DNA of 64,000 nt from JARLFX01 sp036404255 (GTDB lineage Bacteria > Acidobacteriota > Terriglobia > Terriglobales > Acidobacteriaceae). Every line of letters starts with the position of its first letter. Position 1 is the stretch's first letter. Both the position numbers and the translations under genes were made by a program. Shown here in pieces: positions 28,348 to 37,407 of this stretch. Location of the stretch: contig DASWOP010000250.1 in assembly GCA_036404255.1 (NCBI GenBank), positions 76,410-140,409 on the forward strand, written 5' to 3'. The notes under the pieces were generated by a model, which saw only the letters and a program-made list of their open reading frames with translations, had not been told where the DNA came from and ran no database searches.

Positions 28348-29349
28348 ATGCGAGACTATTGTGGTGTACATTCAGATAGGCCACGGACCAAACGCAATAT
28401 GCCACCCACGTCTCATCCAGAGAGAAAGCTTCCACACTACACACCTGCCTCCGGCTCAGGCGACTTTGTGCGTGACCTTGATTCCTTTGAGGACATGGGC
28501 GATGTGCCGAATGTCGACCCATTGGATATGGAAAAGCTGCTGCATGCAATCAGCTTTGACGCTGTCTCTGCGACGGAGTGGCGGTGGGAGGAGGGATGGC
28601 GGGTGGGGCCGCGCAGCATTCATGATTCCATGTGGTTCTACATTGCCGAGGGCGAAGGACACGGCTGGACAGGCAATCCCACACAGAAGTTTGAGTACCG
28701 CTCAGGCAGCCTGATCCTGCTGGCTCCGGACGTACCGCACATGATTGAACCCACGTCGCAACAGTCGCACCTTTTTGCTGTGCACTTCCACGCTCGTGCC
28801 TTCAGTGCAGTGAACGTGCTGAGTCTGCTGAGATTGCCACCCGTGTGGACGCGCCTGGATGATTCCCTGGAGACAGCCGCTACACGTCTGGCATGGGAGT
28901 TTGCAAACAAGAAGCCGGGATGGAGCGTGGTAATGCAGGCTGACGTGGCATCGGTAATTCTCCAGCTTATTCGCCGGGGCACACCCCAGTTGAAGCCGGA
29001 TGTCATGCTCTCGTCACTTTCTGACATGCCGAGACTCGTCAAGGTCTTCCAATACATCGAAGACAATCTGCATAACCCAGAGCTCTCCGTAATGAACATG
29101 GCACGACACGCCTACCTAAGCGAGGTGCAGTTCCGAAAGATCTTCCGCCGTATGACTGGCGACAGTCCGCTCCGCTTTGTGCGACGTCGCCGCGTAGAAC
29201 AGGCGTGTGTCATGCTTTATGCAAGCACAGAGAGCGTGAGTAATATAGCTGAGGCATGCGGATTTTCTGACGCGCCTTTCTTCCATCGCGTTTTCAAGCT
29301 ATGCACTGGCCTGACCCCGCGCGAGTATCGCAATGGAGATCATCCATAA
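28348..29349 (+). CDS. AraC-family transcriptional regulator with cupin sensor domain
   Basis: The protein has 333 residues from the ATG at 28348, which has AAGG 7 nt upstream. Other in-frame ATG codons exist, for example at 28399. Residues 60-190 form a cupin-type effector-binding fold (WFYIAEGEGHGWTG, GSLILLAPDVPHMI). Residues 235-330 hold the double helix-turn-helix of AraC: ARHAYLSEVQFRKIFRRMTG and then ESVSNIAEACGFSD, FHRVFK, GLTPREYR. It likely senses a sugar and controls nearby hydrolase genes. It abuts the convergent lyase-like gene with no spacer. Confidence 0.9.
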   Translation: MRDYCGVHSDRPRTKRNMPPTSHPERKLPHYTPASGSGDFVRDLDSFEDMGDVPNVDPLDMEKLLHAISFDAVSATEWRWEEGWRVGPRSIHDSMWFYIAEGEGHGWTGNPTQKFEYRSGSLILLAPDVPHMIEPTSQQSHLFAVHFHARAFSAVNVLSLLRLPPVWTRLDDSLETAATRLAWEFANKKPGWSVVMQADVASVILQLIRRGTPQLKPDVMLSSLSDMPRLVKVFQYIEDNLHNPELSVMNMARHAYLSEVQFRKIFRRMTGDSPLRFVRRRRVEQACVMLYASTESVSNIAEACGFSDAPFFHRVFKLCTGLTPREYRNGDHP

Positions 29350-31770
29350 TTACTTACCTTTCGGATAGGCTGCAGAGTTGCGCTGAATGTCCCATTCTTT
29401 CTCAGTGAGATTCAGTTCCAGTCCCTCTGCTGGAATTTGTACATGAGCTCCTGCTGCGGTGTTCGTAACTCGAATGCTGTCAGCCACAGATTTGAACGGC
29501 GTGTGCTCGTCGCTGGGCAAGACAATAGTGACGAGAGAGACCGTCTTACCAGCTGCAAGCAGCGGCAATCGGGCCCATGCGCTGTAGCGGATTTGCTTTT
29601 CATAAAGCTGTTTTGTAGTACCCATCTCAAGACTATCTGTAGCAGCGAAATAGACGAGTTCGCTCTGTTTATGGGCAAAGCTATCCTGAGGAGAGAGTGT
29701 GACGTCTTCCATTGGCGTACTCAGAAACCAGTTTTTACCCTGCGCAGCAACGCCAGGAATCTGCCAGACAGCACCGCCTGTCCAGCCGGCGGCAGTGGCT
29801 CCGGCGGTAAAGGTGTCGCGCACAACGATGATTCCCTCTTGAGTGAAGACGATGCGGCGAACGAGCTTTGAGTCCCAGGTGCCGTAGCCGTCGTAGTACA
29901 CTTCGGCGTACTCATCCTGTCCGTGTGTCTGGGTTATGGCACTTGCCAGCGCAGCATAGAACGGTGACGGAGCAATGGTATGCCATGCCTCATACATATG
30001 CGTGCCATTAGGTGCATTGGGGATGCGAAAATCATCGGTTAGCATGGGTGGATTACCTGTTTGCTTAATGTCGTAAGCGAGCACCTTGTAATCATTTAAC
30101 GAAAACTCAGCACTGGACGGCGGAGGAATCGTAACACTCTGGCCGGCCGGTGTAATAGCGAGTGAGTGGCTACCGTGACTTGCGTCGTCACTGTGTTGAG
30201 TACCGCGCGGCAGGGAGTCTGCTTCAAAATCCTGCAGTGCCTTCGTGCCGGCGGGGCCTTCAAGTCTAATGTTGTCGATGAGGATCGTATCGTTTCCATT
30301 GTAGGGCTTTGTCGCATAGCAGCCAGATGCGCCGGGGACGCCAAGATGACACTGCCCTGTCGCAGTCAGTCCGGTAAAAAGGCGTTTGCTCTGATCGGGA
30401 GCTTCACCGGGTACTCCCGGCAGAGGCAGCCGTGAGGCTTCTATACGCACCGTCTTCCAGGCACCAGGTTTCCAAGTATCCAGAGGAAAAGTGTCGCGGT
30501 CCTGCTGTAGATAAAAGGCATTGCCTCCGTCGCCTGTCTGTCGGCCCCAGTAGCGGCCGAATCCACCACGAAAGAGAGGAACGCTGCCAACTTCGTAGTA
30601 CGTAATGGATCCCCTCATCTCCTGGTGAGCATGATCTCCCCAAGAATAGAGCTCCATCATAAGCATAGGCGCGCCAGGTGCAAGCGAAGACCGCAGGAAA
30701 AGCTTATCGGCATGCTCGATGCCGAAGGCATCATAGCGATGGGTAATACCTGTGACCAACGGGCTGGACAGGGGCTTTTGCGGAAGTAGCTTCAGGTCCA
30801 GTAGATCATCGGCGAGAAAGGTACCACCCATCTCGTGCAGATCGGCGTGTGCATTGTGAGCAGGGGGGAGATAGCGGACACGGCGAAGATAAAGCTTACG
30901 AGCAGCATAGGAAAATGTAGAGTCGCTGTATAGCGCTGCCGCGTACTCAAAGAGATAGAGATATGCGGTTTTTCCGCCTTCTTCGAAATAATCATCGTTG
31001 AATTCAGGAAAGTGGCCGCTGGGCGAAACCATGGCACGGAGACGGGCGAACGTGTTTCGCCAGCGCGCTGAAGAACGGAGGTCATCTTCTCTCCCCATAG
31101 CGCGCACGATTCGGATCGTTTCCACTAAACCGACGGATGAATAATTGCCGGCATTTTCGTCAAGATCACCTATAGCACTCTGCTGCTTCCACCACGCCAT
31201 CATACGGTCACGTGTCGGAGCAAAATCGGGATCATGAGGAAAGAGTTGAAATGCGGCAAAACATGCACCAGACATAACCCCGAGTTCCCGGTTTCCATAG
31301 CGGAGGAGATAGCCTTTTGCCTGCTGCTCAAGAAACGCTGATCGTACGGCAGCAAGCTGCGCAGCTGAAACATGATGCGCATTGTTGAGAAGTAGCGTGG
31401 CATGTCCTAACGGATAACTGTTAAATACCTCAAAGTGTTTCTCAAGGTTAGGCTGTGCCACAAAGCTATCGTAGACAGGTTGAGCAAGCTGGCGATAAGC
31501 GTCGTCGCCGGTAACCTGCCAGAGGCGCAGCGCTTCGTCAGCAAATTCAATGGAAAGCGCAGACTCGCTGCCAGGTATGAGCGCCTGATTTCGGATATTC
31601 TGTGAGTAGATTTTAAATATCTTTTCAAAGTAGCCGTGATAGTTTGGCGTACCATCTTTTAGCGGCACAGCATAGACAATACCGGAAGGATTGACCGGCG
31701 GCACGTTTTGCGCAACAAGGCTATGACTTAGGGCGCACAGCGTGACGATCAACGCTATTTTTTTCTGCAT
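29350..31770 (-). CDS. Secreted heparinase II/III-like polysaccharide lyase
   Basis: The protein has 806 residues from the ATG at 31770, with GAGGAG just before it. The signal peptide ends near SHSLVAQN. Residues 40-370 look like an (alpha/alpha) toroid (FEVFNSYPLGHATLLLNN, NREL, GNYSSVGLVETIRIVRAMG). The beta region after residue 390 has WGDHAHQEMRGSITYYEVG and FRGGFGRYWGR, similar to heparinase II/III-type lyases, where a His and a Tyr act as acid and base. An extra module near residues 430-560 (TVRIEASRLPLPG, FEADSLPRGTQ) looks like a carbohydrate-binding jelly roll. It starts 17 nt after the preceding large lyase gene, so the pair is co-transcribed. The substrate is not certain. Confidence 0.6.
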   Translation of the reverse strand: MQKKIALIVTLCALSHSLVAQNVPPVNPSGIVYAVPLKDGTPNYHGYFEKIFKIYSQNIRNQALIPGSESALSIEFADEALRLWQVTGDDAYRQLAQPVYDSFVAQPNLEKHFEVFNSYPLGHATLLLNNAHHVSAAQLAAVRSAFLEQQAKGYLLRYGNRELGVMSGACFAAFQLFPHDPDFAPTRDRMMAWWKQQSAIGDLDENAGNYSSVGLVETIRIVRAMGREDDLRSSARWRNTFARLRAMVSPSGHFPEFNDDYFEEGGKTAYLYLFEYAAALYSDSTFSYAARKLYLRRVRYLPPAHNAHADLHEMGGTFLADDLLDLKLLPQKPLSSPLVTGITHRYDAFGIEHADKLFLRSSLAPGAPMLMMELYSWGDHAHQEMRGSITYYEVGSVPLFRGGFGRYWGRQTGDGGNAFYLQQDRDTFPLDTWKPGAWKTVRIEASRLPLPGVPGEAPDQSKRLFTGLTATGQCHLGVPGASGCYATKPYNGNDTILIDNIRLEGPAGTKALQDFEADSLPRGTQHSDDASHGSHSLAITPAGQSVTIPPPSSAEFSLNDYKVLAYDIKQTGNPPMLTDDFRIPNAPNGTHMYEAWHTIAPSPFYAALASAITQTHGQDEYAEVYYDGYGTWDSKLVRRIVFTQEGIIVVRDTFTAGATAAGWTGGAVWQIPGVAAQGKNWFLSTPMEDVTLSPQDSFAHKQSELVYFAATDSLEMGTTKQLYEKQIRYSAWARLPLLAAGKTVSLVTIVLPSDEHTPFKSVADSIRVTNTAAGAHVQIPAEGLELNLTEKEWDIQRNSAAYPKGK

Positions 31771-31787
31771 CGGCTCCTCAAAGCTTC

Positions 31788-34700
31788 TCAATTCGGATAA
31801 TAAAGGGGTGGCGACATCTCTGTGGGCACGTAAGGCGGAAGCCAGAAGCCGGTCTGCCGCTTAAAGTGGCGCGGTACACCCTGTGGCCACCATGCCAGCC
31901 AGCCTGCCGGGTCCGTAGAGACAGCAAAACTCTTTGCGCTCTCTCCAATCTCATTCACCGCGGTCACGACATATTCATATATGGGATCAGTCTCGTTGCG
32001 CAGAGCATTATCTGCACGACCCGGCATGTAGGCCGGCGGTGTAACATCCTTTGCGAGATCATCGAAGCTACGCGCGAGGCCGTGGTAGACCATTGTCCAG
32101 GTGCTCTGCCCCACAAGACGGCGATAGAGGCGGTATTCTGATGCGCCAAGAACCTCACCCCAGGCAAGATTCACTCGGTCAGTTGCCGTCTCAAGTGCAA
32201 GACCATCCGGAGTATCTAAAGCAGTCTCCGTCATGTAAATCGGGTATTCGTTACCCGGCACAGCATCGCCATCCTCGTTAATTGCCACGATGCGAACATG
32301 CACTTTGGTGCCGGCATGAAGGCCGTTAACGGTGATGGGACCGGCCTTTACCGTCGTAGCAGGCTTCCATGTTGCTCCTCCATCAGCGCTAAGCTCGGCA
32401 CGATACTGCACAGCTCCGGCGACAAAGCCGAAGTAGACCTGCGCGACACCCTTACCATTGACGGTCCGTTCGATCTGGGGCGCGATCGGAGTAGGTGCTG
32501 AAGACGTGATCTCCCACTCATGGTGGCCGGGAGCCAACTCTACTGAAATCGTATCTCCATCGCGGGTATATACAGCTCGACTGCCATCGATGTAGCAAAC
32601 CAGGGATGCGTCTGAATGCGGAGGAAGCTGCGCGGTAAGCGATGCAGGCAGCTGCGCCTGAAAGATGCCATGAATGCTACTTCCTTCGATTCGTGCACTG
32701 ATAGCCGCTTCAGCATTCTGTCCGAGTTGCAGGCGTACCCCCTTGGCGGCGATGCTTTCTCCTTGAATGAGTGCAACCTCTGTTACCCCATTATTCCGAT
32801 AACGAATAACCCCTGCCATGCCGGAAAACTCTTCATCCTTCGCCTGATAATGGATCGGTTGAAAGCTACGGAAGACACGGTCATGACTTGTGGCTGTGCG
32901 TATGAAGTACACCCCAGGATTTGTTGTGGGGTTAAAACCGCGATCCCATGTGTATTGTGAGAGACCTGTAAGATCAGGAAAGGCGAGAGGCACGGAGTGC
33001 ATCCTCTCCATCTCCACTTCATTCTTTTTCGCTGTAACCAGAACCACACTGGCGCCGATGGCATCCCGCACAAAGCCCTTAGACATGCGCGTTGTGATCT
33101 GATCCCAATGGTCGACACGGTTCAGAATCGGCTGAAGAAAGACAATCTTCGGAAAAGACAGATCCTTTGCCGTAAACCACGTAAAGCGTGTCTCCCCTTC
33201 TGCATCATCACCCAGAATCATGTAATCCGTACCGACCAACATGACGCTTCGACTGCGATACCCTGGCCACGAGTACGGCATATGATCGTGGCGCGAATCG
33301 ATCTCACCAAACTGCGCAAGTCCTAGATCATAGAGGGGGCGATCAAGCACATTTTCACCAATCGATCGCCACGCATGGTCGTGGAGCACGGCAAAGGTGG
33401 TGGTACCGGTCGCATCATCATTGCTGTGGTCGCCAGTGTTCTCCTGCTCATGGCCCGACCATGGCTGACCACTCGCATAGAAGTACAGCACCCCAGAAGA
33501 GCCTTCCCCGTTATTGCCCCAGCGATAGTTGGGGCCTTGGTCCACTTGGTCCAGATGGATGGACAACTCGTCGGGCGTATCCACTCCGGCGCGTAGGACA
33601 ATCCCATGGCCCGTGTATTTCTCGCTCTTCAGATGTGGATTAGTGCCGGTGTTTTTCTGCTCCGCTTTGAGAATCTCCGTCTGCCAGTATGGTTCATCTC
33701 CTTCACCCTGAAATGGTGAGGTGCGTTGCGCGTAAGCCCACAGCAGATGCTCCGCAACAAGGGGATCATACTTCCGCAGATAATGGGCTACCACCTCGGC
33801 GTCATTCGGCACAACACCACCAGTACCGGAACTATGTGCTCCGTGCGGAGGGTACTGTCGCTCAAAACCGTTGGCATGCGTCAGAGCTATGCCGGACTTC
33901 CAGGGAGAGCCCTGTGTTGGTCTCGTCGTCTGTCCCACCCGCCAGAGAGGGTTCGGGTTCCAGACGGGAGCGGAGAGTTCGTCCACCATCCATGCTCCAC
34001 GCTTTGCCATAAGAGCATTAGCGAGACGGTTCTTCCCATCAGCATGGGAAAGCGAAATCTGCGCAGCAAGGGTCGGCGCGAAGTAGCCCCAATTATAGAT
34101 GGCAAGACTCTCTGTCCACCGGCCACCACGAGACTGATACGCCGCGACATCGGGCCGCGTATAGAACATGGCCTGAAGCTGAATAGTCTTCTCAAACTGC
34201 TCTGCCCATTCCTTAGCCATCGGATGCTGTGGATAAAGCACTGAAAGCTCAGCCGGAACGGAGAAGCCATCTGCTGACATGTTCGGTGTGCCGGTAATAC
34301 AGATGCGTACCGGTGCAAGGTCTTCCCCTGCGTTTAAATAGGCCGAAAGCAGCAGGACAGCATCAATCTTCTTCCGTGTCGTCTCATCCATCTCGGGTCG
34401 AATCTGCATGTATTTTTCGATGATGTTGCGCACCACACGATGACTGATATTCATAACGCCTAGATCGAGTCCAAGCGGATAGTTCATCAACGGTGAGGCA
34501 TGGACGAAGCCTAGTAAATCGATCGATGGAGTACTCGGCGGCCCAAGTAGCTTAATCTTCGTCTGAGAAGTGTAGACAGATGCAGACAGATAGGCTGGAG
34601 GCGGTGGTTGCAGCGAAGATGGATATTCAAGTTTCCAGTCCTTTACATGATCCAAATTGAGCGCACCGTACCACGAGCGTAACCATTGCCCATAACGCTG

Positions 34701-36008
34701 CTCTAGTGGTGTGGGAAAGTTGGTATTCTGCGCAAACGCACCGTGCGCGCCTTTACCCGCTGCGAGATAAAGCTGGCGCACAGATTCCGTCACCGATTCG
34801 CCAGTCTTTGTTGCCGTAAGCGCAATGTCGGTCTTTCGTTCGCCTTCTATAAGTGGCCAACGCCAGATAAGATGCCCCTCCGTGTAACGAAATGCCACAC
34901 GGAGACGTGCCGTTGGTTGCCAGACCATGTATTGATGATCGTCCCACTCCTTGGTGTCCGGCACAAAGACACTTAGTTCCTGTCCTTTTTCAGCGCTTTC
35001 CCAGAAACTCATGACAGGAACTTCATTGCGTGGAGCATTACCAGCGAAAGCAGCAAGGTGGAAGAACATCTCTTTCGACGTGTCTTCGGATTGATCTTGC
35101 GCATACCAGTAAGGTTCCTCCATTATGCCGGGGGTGCTGAGCGGCTTATCGATCGCTATAGGGCCGTTCGGCTCGTTCCAACCATTGGCGCCATAGCGCT
35201 TGTCCGGATGCAGTCCGGACCAGTCCATCTCGACTGCGACATGCATCTCCGGCGTAAGACCTCGCATATGCTCTGAAAACTCCACAAAGGGATAACCAAG
35301 CACCGCTCTTAGGGTTGCCTCGTAGACCTGATCGCCGTCGAAAATGTACTTCACGCGGTAGCGGGCAAAGAGAGGACCAGACTCGAGCATGGTGGTCTCG
35401 ATGCGTTGCACCTTGGGGCCTTGGGAAAGAAGCGTACTGCCGCCGATCCAGCCTTGCCCACGATCCAGCGCCATCAGTGGTCCGGGAACACTGGTCCCTT
35501 CGCCCACGGTCTGAGTATCCGGCAGCCGGATCCTCAGCAATCCGGTATCTACAACCCAACTCTGGCTGCCGTGTGCTATATGCACAGCAGGCCCGGACGC
35601 GCGTGTTGCATTCTGTACACAATCCAGATTGAACGAGTGTGTAGCTCCCGGCTCCAATGCACTGAAAAAATTCACCTTTGCAAAAGACAGTGTGCCGTCT
35701 GCACTTGCCTTCACCTCGGAAAGCTGGAAGGGTACATTGGCTCCCTTATCTCCAGTCATCTGCAATTCAGCTGCCTTGCAGGAGCGATGCGGAAAATCCA
35801 CCGGATAGGTCAGCAGGGTTCTGGGCCACACGTAAAGCGAACTCTGGATGTCATCGTGCAATGTCAGTTCCAGGCTGCCCTTTGCTGGAAAGACCTTAAC
35901 GAACATCGGATCCAGCGCAGATGCAGGTACGCAGCACGCCATCTGTAGAAGTCCCAGACAAAACAATAATGCACGATGCCGCGCACGCAGAACAGGCCAG
36001 AATCTCAT
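31788..36008 (-). CDS. Probable exo-rhamnogalacturonan lyase family (PcRGLX/YetA-like) protein with fibronectin-type modules
   Basis: The protein has 1406 residues from the ATG at 36008, with a signal peptide ending near VPASALDP. The N-terminal beta-rich domain (about 40-260), a middle region with HPDKRYGANGWNEPNGP, and a long helical region (about 480-830, with VYTSQTKI, MNYPLGLDLG, YNWGYFAPTLAAQ) resemble the PcRGLX/YetA group that removes unsaturated disaccharides from rhamnogalacturonan. I recognise this group by memory, not by a search. The last 250 residues hold two fibronectin-III-like units (YRAELSADGG, LAWGEVLGASEYRLYRR). The GH105 gene at 39899 would act on the products. A downstream lyase-like gene follows after 17 nt. 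Confidence 0.55.
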   Translation of the reverse strand: MRFWPVLRARHRALLFCLGLLQMACCVPASALDPMFVKVFPAKGSLELTLHDDIQSSLYVWPRTLLTYPVDFPHRSCKAAELQMTGDKGANVPFQLSEVKASADGTLSFAKVNFFSALEPGATHSFNLDCVQNATRASGPAVHIAHGSQSWVVDTGLLRIRLPDTQTVGEGTSVPGPLMALDRGQGWIGGSTLLSQGPKVQRIETTMLESGPLFARYRVKYIFDGDQVYEATLRAVLGYPFVEFSEHMRGLTPEMHVAVEMDWSGLHPDKRYGANGWNEPNGPIAIDKPLSTPGIMEEPYWYAQDQSEDTSKEMFFHLAAFAGNAPRNEVPVMSFWESAEKGQELSVFVPDTKEWDDHQYMVWQPTARLRVAFRYTEGHLIWRWPLIEGERKTDIALTATKTGESVTESVRQLYLAAGKGAHGAFAQNTNFPTPLEQRYGQWLRSWYGALNLDHVKDWKLEYPSSLQPPPPAYLSASVYTSQTKIKLLGPPSTPSIDLLGFVHASPLMNYPLGLDLGVMNISHRVVRNIIEKYMQIRPEMDETTRKKIDAVLLLSAYLNAGEDLAPVRICITGTPNMSADGFSVPAELSVLYPQHPMAKEWAEQFEKTIQLQAMFYTRPDVAAYQSRGGRWTESLAIYNWGYFAPTLAAQISLSHADGKNRLANALMAKRGAWMVDELSAPVWNPNPLWRVGQTTRPTQGSPWKSGIALTHANGFERQYPPHGAHSSGTGGVVPNDAEVVAHYLRKYDPLVAEHLLWAYAQRTSPFQGEGDEPYWQTEILKAEQKNTGTNPHLKSEKYTGHGIVLRAGVDTPDELSIHLDQVDQGPNYRWGNNGEGSSGVLYFYASGQPWSGHEQENTGDHSNDDATGTTTFAVLHDHAWRSIGENVLDRPLYDLGLAQFGEIDSRHDHMPYSWPGYRSRSVMLVGTDYMILGDDAEGETRFTWFTAKDLSFPKIVFLQPILNRVDHWDQITTRMSKGFVRDAIGASVVLVTAKKNEVEMERMHSVPLAFPDLTGLSQYTWDRGFNPTTNPGVYFIRTATSHDRVFRSFQPIHYQAKDEEFSGMAGVIRYRNNGVTEVALIQGESIAAKGVRLQLGQNAEAAISARIEGSSIHGIFQAQLPASLTAQLPPHSDASLVCYIDGSRAVYTRDGDTISVELAPGHHEWEITSSAPTPIAPQIERTVNGKGVAQVYFGFVAGAVQYRAELSADGGATWKPATTVKAGPITVNGLHAGTKVHVRIVAINEDGDAVPGNEYPIYMTETALDTPDGLALETATDRVNLAWGEVLGASEYRLYRRLVGQSTWTMVYHGLARSFDDLAKDVTPPAYMPGRADNALRNETDPIYEYVVTAVNEIGESAKSFAVSTDPAGWLAWWPQGVPRHFKRQTGFWLPPYVPTEMSPPLYYPN

Positions 36009-36394
36009 GATTTATCTTCGCCCAACTTGCTTTGGTTGTCGCTAGAAACCTTATTGGCTCTCTTCTGCACGACGCGAGAATGGTAAAGGCTCACTAAGCT
36101 CATAGGCAATATTCGGAACACTCAGGATGATGGACTTTTCACATCTAGATCCCCTACCAATAGGGAGAAGAAATGCATAAATTACATCACCATAGCCATT
36201 GCCCATTATCAGAGGCACTTCCTAGACTCCTCACTGCACTAAGCCAGTAGTCGTCGCATGTTGTGAGAAGCAATCCATCATGATAAACAGGGGTCTTCCT
36301 CTTCCTTTCGACCCGCGAACCGGTATTCATAAACTGCCTATCTCATCCCTGGAGCGTGTTGCTCACGTCTCATCTACCATCAAGGAGAACCTAA
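36009..36394. other. Divergent promoter region between two lyase genes
   Basis: A 386-nt non-coding gap lies between the PcRGLX-like gene (minus) and the small lyase (plus). It holds the second copy of ATGGACTTTTCA (36130-36141). The plus-strand start at 36395 has AAGGAG 8 nt upstream. No RNA gene is recognised. Confidence 0.5.
36130..36141. promoter_or_regulatory. Shared 12-nt promoter motif ATGGACTTTTCA, copy 2
   Basis: Identical to 18287-18298 and about 125 nt upstream of the minus-strand lyase start, close to the distance seen for the TonB receptor. This is only suggestive of a common operator. Confidence 0.3.
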
Positions 36395-37231
36395 ATGAAG
36401 ATAGCAAAACTGATCATCCTCGCCGCATCATCTCTTGTGCCCTTCACTCTGGCGGCGCAGACAAATCGCTATATAGACATCGAAGCCGATGCAAGCGCTA
36501 TGGTGGACTCAGGCGCAGGCATTCTGAACAACGGCGTCACCTATACACTTGCTACCAAAAACGACGTTGGCACCTACGTTTTCTATCCCACGATTGAAAC
36601 CAGCAATCCCCTCCTCAATCACACCACAGATTTCCGCTTTTTTATGTTGGCGCATCCTGGAACCACCACTCCCGGCGAAAAGATGCTGGTCAACCTGACT
36701 GAGAATGGACAGCCCCATGCTCCTGCATGGAACGTGATGAATACAATTGGCTTTGAAGTACGCCTCGGCGCTGATTACCAGCTTCAGACAAAAAACATGC
36801 AGCTCGTTGAATGGTGGCAGGGTAGCCCCTACGGCGCAGTTGTAGAGATGATCATCAAGCCAGGCACTAAGCAGTGGGCCATCGGCATTGAAAACAATGC
36901 CAATAATGATCAGGGCAATGGCGCGGAGATCTTTATTGACGGTCAAACACTTAATATTGGCCAGTGGTATCACTTTGTAATCGGTGTTAAGCCAAACTAT
37001 GCATCTAACGGAGCCGTGCAGGTCTGGCAGGATGGAATCTATCTCATCAATCATGGCTCTGATCCAGTGGGATACAACCCGGCTACCGTTGTCGGTACAA
37101 AGGGGAATGGCGGACTGCCTATGAATGGATTCAACGTCTGTGTGGGCATGTACCGCCCTGCAAATACCAACGATGCTGAAATTTACTTTGACTCACTTCG
37201 CTGGGGCAGCAGTTATGGCGATGTAAAATAA
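36395..37231 (+). CDS. Secreted jelly-roll polysaccharide lyase (heparin-lyase-I-like family)
   Basis: The protein has 278 residues from the ATG at 36395, with AAGGAG upstream. The signal peptide ends near FTLAAQTN. The rest is one beta-jelly-roll: FRFFMLAHPG, IGFEVRLGAD, WWQGSPYGAVVEMII, IGQWYHFVIGVKPN, GAVQVWQDG, VGMYRPANTNDAEIYFDSLRWG split between strands. The pattern of an acid sheet with GQWY and VWQDG followed by IYFDSLRWG matches the polysaccharide-lyase family related to PL13 and PL20. These enzymes cleave uronic-acid polymers by beta-elimination. It is followed by the GH3 gene, and GH105 lies just beyond, which fits stepwise breakdown. Confidence 0.7.
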   Translation: MKIAKLIILAASSLVPFTLAAQTNRYIDIEADASAMVDSGAGILNNGVTYTLATKNDVGTYVFYPTIETSNPLLNHTTDFRFFMLAHPGTTTPGEKMLVNLTENGQPHAPAWNVMNTIGFEVRLGADYQLQTKNMQLVEWWQGSPYGAVVEMIIKPGTKQWAIGIENNANNDQGNGAEIFIDGQTLNIGQWYHFVIGVKPNYASNGAVQVWQDGIYLINHGSDPVGYNPATVVGTKGNGGLPMNGFNVCVGMYRPANTNDAEIYFDSLRWGSSYGDVK

Positions 37232-37407
37232 CCCATCTTAGGGGGCGGCTCATTCAGCGCCCTCTTTTCAATAGCGCTGTTTTCCTAAAACACATAAAAT
37301 CCACCACTAGCTACATTGCCTGTATTGTTCGCTGGCCTCTAAACTCATTCTGCATGGCATTGCGTCGTCATCAACGATGATTGTCGGTTCACCCAAAAGA
37401 GTCCATC